Assembly (NCBI GenBank): GCA_964490005.1
Contig: CAZBBB010000130.1
Span: 1-7,158, forward strand
Source of the DNA: CAZBBB01 sp964490005
GTDB lineage: Bacteria; Planctomycetota; B15-G4
DNA length: 7,158 bases
Direction: 5' to 3'
The notes under the pieces are model-generated. The model was given only the letters and a program-made list of their open reading frames with translations, was not told the origin of the DNA and ran no database searches. This document shows positions 5,290 through 7,158 of this stretch, piece after piece; position 1 is the first letter of the stretch; every line of letters begins with the position of its first letter. Both the position numbers and the translations under genes were made by a program.

Positions 5290-6797
5290 GTCCGCGGCCC
5301 CGCGGCGGCGGCGGGCCGCGGGTCTTCCGGCTCGCCGCGCCGCATCCAGTAGTGGATCGCCACGAGCAGCGCGGCGTAGAGCCAGAACATGCGCGTCAGG
5401 CCGTTCCACCAGAAGGGCCAGTCGGCCAGGCCGTGCACCAGGATCGCCACGATGCCGGCGAGCAGCCCGGCGTTCATCGAGTACATGGTCTCGTCGCGCA
5501 GGCGCAGGTTGGCCACGCCCACGCGCAGCACGCTCACGAGCATCGCCACGAAGACCAGCAGCCCGACCGTCCCCTGCTCGACCCACTGCTGCAGGTAGAT
5601 GTTGTGGATCGGCGGGATGATCTCGGGGTCGAGGGAGAGCTCCTTGACCCGCAGGTGGTAGCGCGGGTCGGAGACCATGGCGTAGGCCGTGGCGTTCTTG
5701 CCGAAGCCGAAGACCGGCTTGTCGCGGATCATCTGCAGCGCGATGGCGTTCAGCTCCCAGCGCGCGCTCACCGAGGTCGGGTCGCTGTGCCGGATGCGCT
5801 CGAGGATGCGCGGCGCGGCGGCGATCCCGATCACGAGCACCGTCGCCACGAGGGCCGTGCGCAGCAGGATCGTGCGCGCGCGCAGCCGCGCGTGCATCCA
5901 CACGAGCACCAGCAAGCACAGCAGCGCGACGGCGAAGGCCAGCCAGCCGTTGCGCGAGAGCGTCAGCACGAGGCAGCTCGCGCCGAGCAGGCTGGCGAGC
6001 GCGCAGACCGCGCGCAGCGCCGGCCGCAGCCTGGTGAACAGCAGCGCGATCGCGACCGGCAGCGCCATCGCCAGGAAGCCCGAGAAGATGTTGGGGTGGC
6101 CGAGCATCGCGCCGATGCGCCGCCGGCTGGCGCCGCCGATCGACTCCTCGAGCACCTTCGACTCGCCCAGCACCGTGAGGCCGAACTGGAAGCCGACGGC
6201 GTACTGCAGCAGGCCGTAGACCGCCTGCAGCAGCAGGCAGGCGATGAGCGCCGCGAGCACGTGGCTGAACTGGCGCCGCCGCGAGACCGTGTTCGCGATG
6301 AGCAGGAACAGCAGCAGCAGCTTGGTCATGCGCACGACTTCCATGGCCGCCACGACGCGGAAGCTGCCGAGCGCCACCGTGCCGAGCGCCATGACGATGA
6401 GCGCGATCCACCAGCGCGCGGGGCGCGGCAGCGCGATCGACCAGCTGCGGCGGCGCACCTGGTCGGCGACCCACCAGCCGGCCAGCAGCGCCAGGAACAG
6501 GTCGCTGACCTCGATGCGGAAGGCGTACTCGCCGCCCTGGTGGACGCGCGTCATGAAGAACTTGCTGAACTCCATGGGCGTCGTGACGACCAGCCCCCAC
6601 AGGAAGAACTGGCGCGCGTTGCCCGAGAGCGCCGCCAGCCACAGCAGGATCGGCCCGGCGAGCAGGCTGCCGGCCGTGGTGGCCTTCTGCGTCGAGAACA
6701 GCACCACGACGACGGCGCCTGCCAGGCCGACGAGCAGCACGAGGGGCCAGCGCCGCGCGGCGCGCCCGGCCGCCGCCGCTTCAGGCACGCGGGCCAC
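5286..6797 (-). CDS. Wzy_C-family O-antigen polymerase/ligase-like membrane protein
   Basis: A 503-residue inner-membrane protein with about 13 hydrophobic segments (roughly 17-34, 43-57, 63-75, 98-111, 128-146, 157-170, 178-203, 233-254, 262-279, 284-301, 310-328, 408-426, 443-459, 467-482). A large hydrophilic loop lies at about 329-404. Family signatures are RIGAMLGHPNIFSGFLAM (227-244), LTLSRNGWLAF (278-288), ARWELNAIALQMIRDKPVFGFG (345-366) and PPIHNIYLQQWVEQGTVGLL (395-414), with His398 at the position of the catalytic-region His of WaaL-type ligases. Members polymerise or ligate lipid-linked glycan on the periplasmic side. Polymerase versus ligase cannot be told from sequence; the CpsD-like neighbour favours a Wzy-type polymerase. 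The start is probably GTG at 6797 (a GAGG lies 9 bases before it), giving a 17-base overlap with the upstream gene. GTG at 6788 is a close alternative, with an 8-base overlap. The C-terminus is Pro/Ala-rich and ends in GTGA with the methyltransferase. Confidence 0.9.
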   Translation of the reverse strand: MARVPEAAAAGRAARRWPLVLLVGLAGAVVVVLFSTQKATTAGSLLAGPILLWLAALSGNARQFFLWGLVVTTPMEFSKFFMTRVHQGGEYAFRIEVSDLFLALLAGWWVADQVRRRSWSIALPRPARWWIALIVMALGTVALGSFRVVAAMEVVRMTKLLLLFLLIANTVSRRRQFSHVLAALIACLLLQAVYGLLQYAVGFQFGLTVLGESKVLEESIGGASRRRIGAMLGHPNIFSGFLAMALPVAIALLFTRLRPALRAVCALASLLGASCLVLTLSRNGWLAFAVALLCLLVLVWMHARLRARTILLRTALVATVLVIGIAAAPRILERIRHSDPTSVSARWELNAIALQMIRDKPVFGFGKNATAYAMVSDPRYHLRVKELSLDPEIIPPIHNIYLQQWVEQGTVGLLVFVAMLVSVLRVGVANLRLRDETMYSMNAGLLAGIVAILVHGLADWPFWWNGLTRMFWLYAALLVAIHYWMRRGEPEDPRPAAAAGPRT

Positions 6798-7158
6798 CGC
6801 GCCCGGCCTCGGGCAGCGTGAGCACGAGGCCGACCTTGCGCGCGCCGCAGGTCTGCAGCGCGGCGCGGGCCGCGTCGAGTTCGCTCAGCCGGCTCTTGCC
6901 CTCGGCGGCGAACAGCAGCACGCCGTCGGCGAGCGCCGGCAGCGCGGCGCCGGCGGCGTCGGCCAGCAGCGGCGGGCCGAGCAGCAGCACGTCGTCGCAG
7001 TCGCGGTGCAGTTCGGCCAGCAGTTCGCCCAGGCTGCGCGCCGAGAGCAGCGCACCGGCCGCCCCCTGGCCCGCGGGCAGCAGTCGCAGGCCGTCGGCGC
7101 CCGCCGGCCGCAGCAGCGCCGCCAGCGGGCGGCCCGGGTCGCGCAGCCGATCGAGCAG
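6781..7158 (-). CDS. CpsD/BY-kinase-like P-loop protein, C-terminal 125 residues (partial, runs off right edge)
   Basis: Reading from 7158 in the frame ending at TGA 6783-6781 gives 125 residues with no start, so the N-terminal part with Walker A is outside the window. Visible landmarks match the CpsD/CapB/Wzc-C tyrosine autokinase fold: GLRLLPAGQ (23-31), LLSARSLGELLAELHRDCDDVLLLGPP (37-63), then ADGVLLFAAEGKSRLSELDAA and VGLVLT. The Walker B acid of such enzymes (usually DTPP or DGPP) is missing: the sequence is LLLGPP at 58-63. The tail (LPEAGRGGPRA) lacks the tyrosine cluster of classical BY-kinases, and no Tyr occurs in the visible part. The family usually pairs with a chain-length/co-polymerase protein that controls polysaccharide export. 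The fold assignment is fairly sure; catalytic activity is doubtful. It overlaps the Wzy_C gene by 8 or 17 bases. Confidence 0.75.
   Translation of the reverse strand: MLDRLRDPGRPLAALLRPAGADGLRLLPAGQGAAGALLSARSLGELLAELHRDCDDVLLLGPPLLADAAGAALPALADGVLLFAAEGKSRLSELDAARAALQTCGARKVGLVLTLPEAGRGGPRA

Noticed and set aside
5352..6821. 489-residue plus-strand open frame opposite the Wzy_C gene
   Set aside because: The translation is Gln/His/Arg/Asp-rich, as expected from the complement of Leu/Ala/Val codons in a membrane protein. The minus-strand frame has clear Wzy_C signatures.
1..7158. CRISPR arrays, tRNA or rRNA genes, insertion sequences
   Set aside because: I saw no regularly spaced direct repeats, cloverleaf-like segments, conserved rRNA stretches, transposase motifs or terminal inverted repeats. 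Nearly all sequence is accounted for by protein genes.

Overview
This is a very G+C-rich bacterial window, over 70 % by eye. Third codon positions are almost all G or C, and GTG is used heavily as a start. The sequence does not fix the phylum. A high-GC Gram-negative such as a myxobacterium-like or candidate-phylum bacterium would fit the Wzy_C protein, the PD40 lipoprotein and the polysaccharide genes, but this is inference.

Layout. Bases 1-100 look like the last 32 codons of a plus-strand gene. After a 49-base gap comes a complete plus-strand gene (150-1211) for a probable secreted or lipid-anchored PD40 beta-propeller protein. The rest of the window, 1208-7158, is one minus-strand polysaccharide biosynthesis operon, read from right to left. 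In order of transcription it encodes the C-terminal part of a CpsD/BY-kinase-like P-loop protein (runs off the right edge), a multi-pass Wzy_C O-antigen polymerase/ligase-like protein, a class I SAM methyltransferase, a GT4-type glycosyltransferase, a DUF1972-type glycosyltransferase, and an extended-SDR NAD-dependent sugar epimerase/dehydratase. The plus-strand gene and the operon meet tail to tail and share the four bases CTAG.

How it works together (inference from families). The epimerase would supply or remodel a nucleotide sugar. The two glycosyltransferases would add sugars to a lipid-linked repeat unit, and the methyltransferase could modify or cap it. The Wzy_C protein would polymerise or ligate the chain in the periplasm, and the CpsD-like protein would belong to the chain-length/export control module. 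No flippase, initiating phosphoglycosyltransferase or outer-membrane exporter is in the window, so those would have to lie further right or elsewhere.

The operon is very compressed. Three consecutive junctions are the same 4-base GTGA stop/start overlap, one is a longer overlap, and one is a 13-base gap. All five minus-strand genes whose starts are visible begin with GTG. The most notable protein-level observations are the loss of the Walker B aspartate in the CpsD-like protein (VLLLGPP in place of a VLLDGPP-like motif) and the absence of tyrosines from its C-terminus. A second is a lysine where the retaining-GT catalytic-region glutamate is usual in the DUF1972 glycosyltransferase. I see no convincing mobile element, CRISPR array, RNA gene, or wholly new system.
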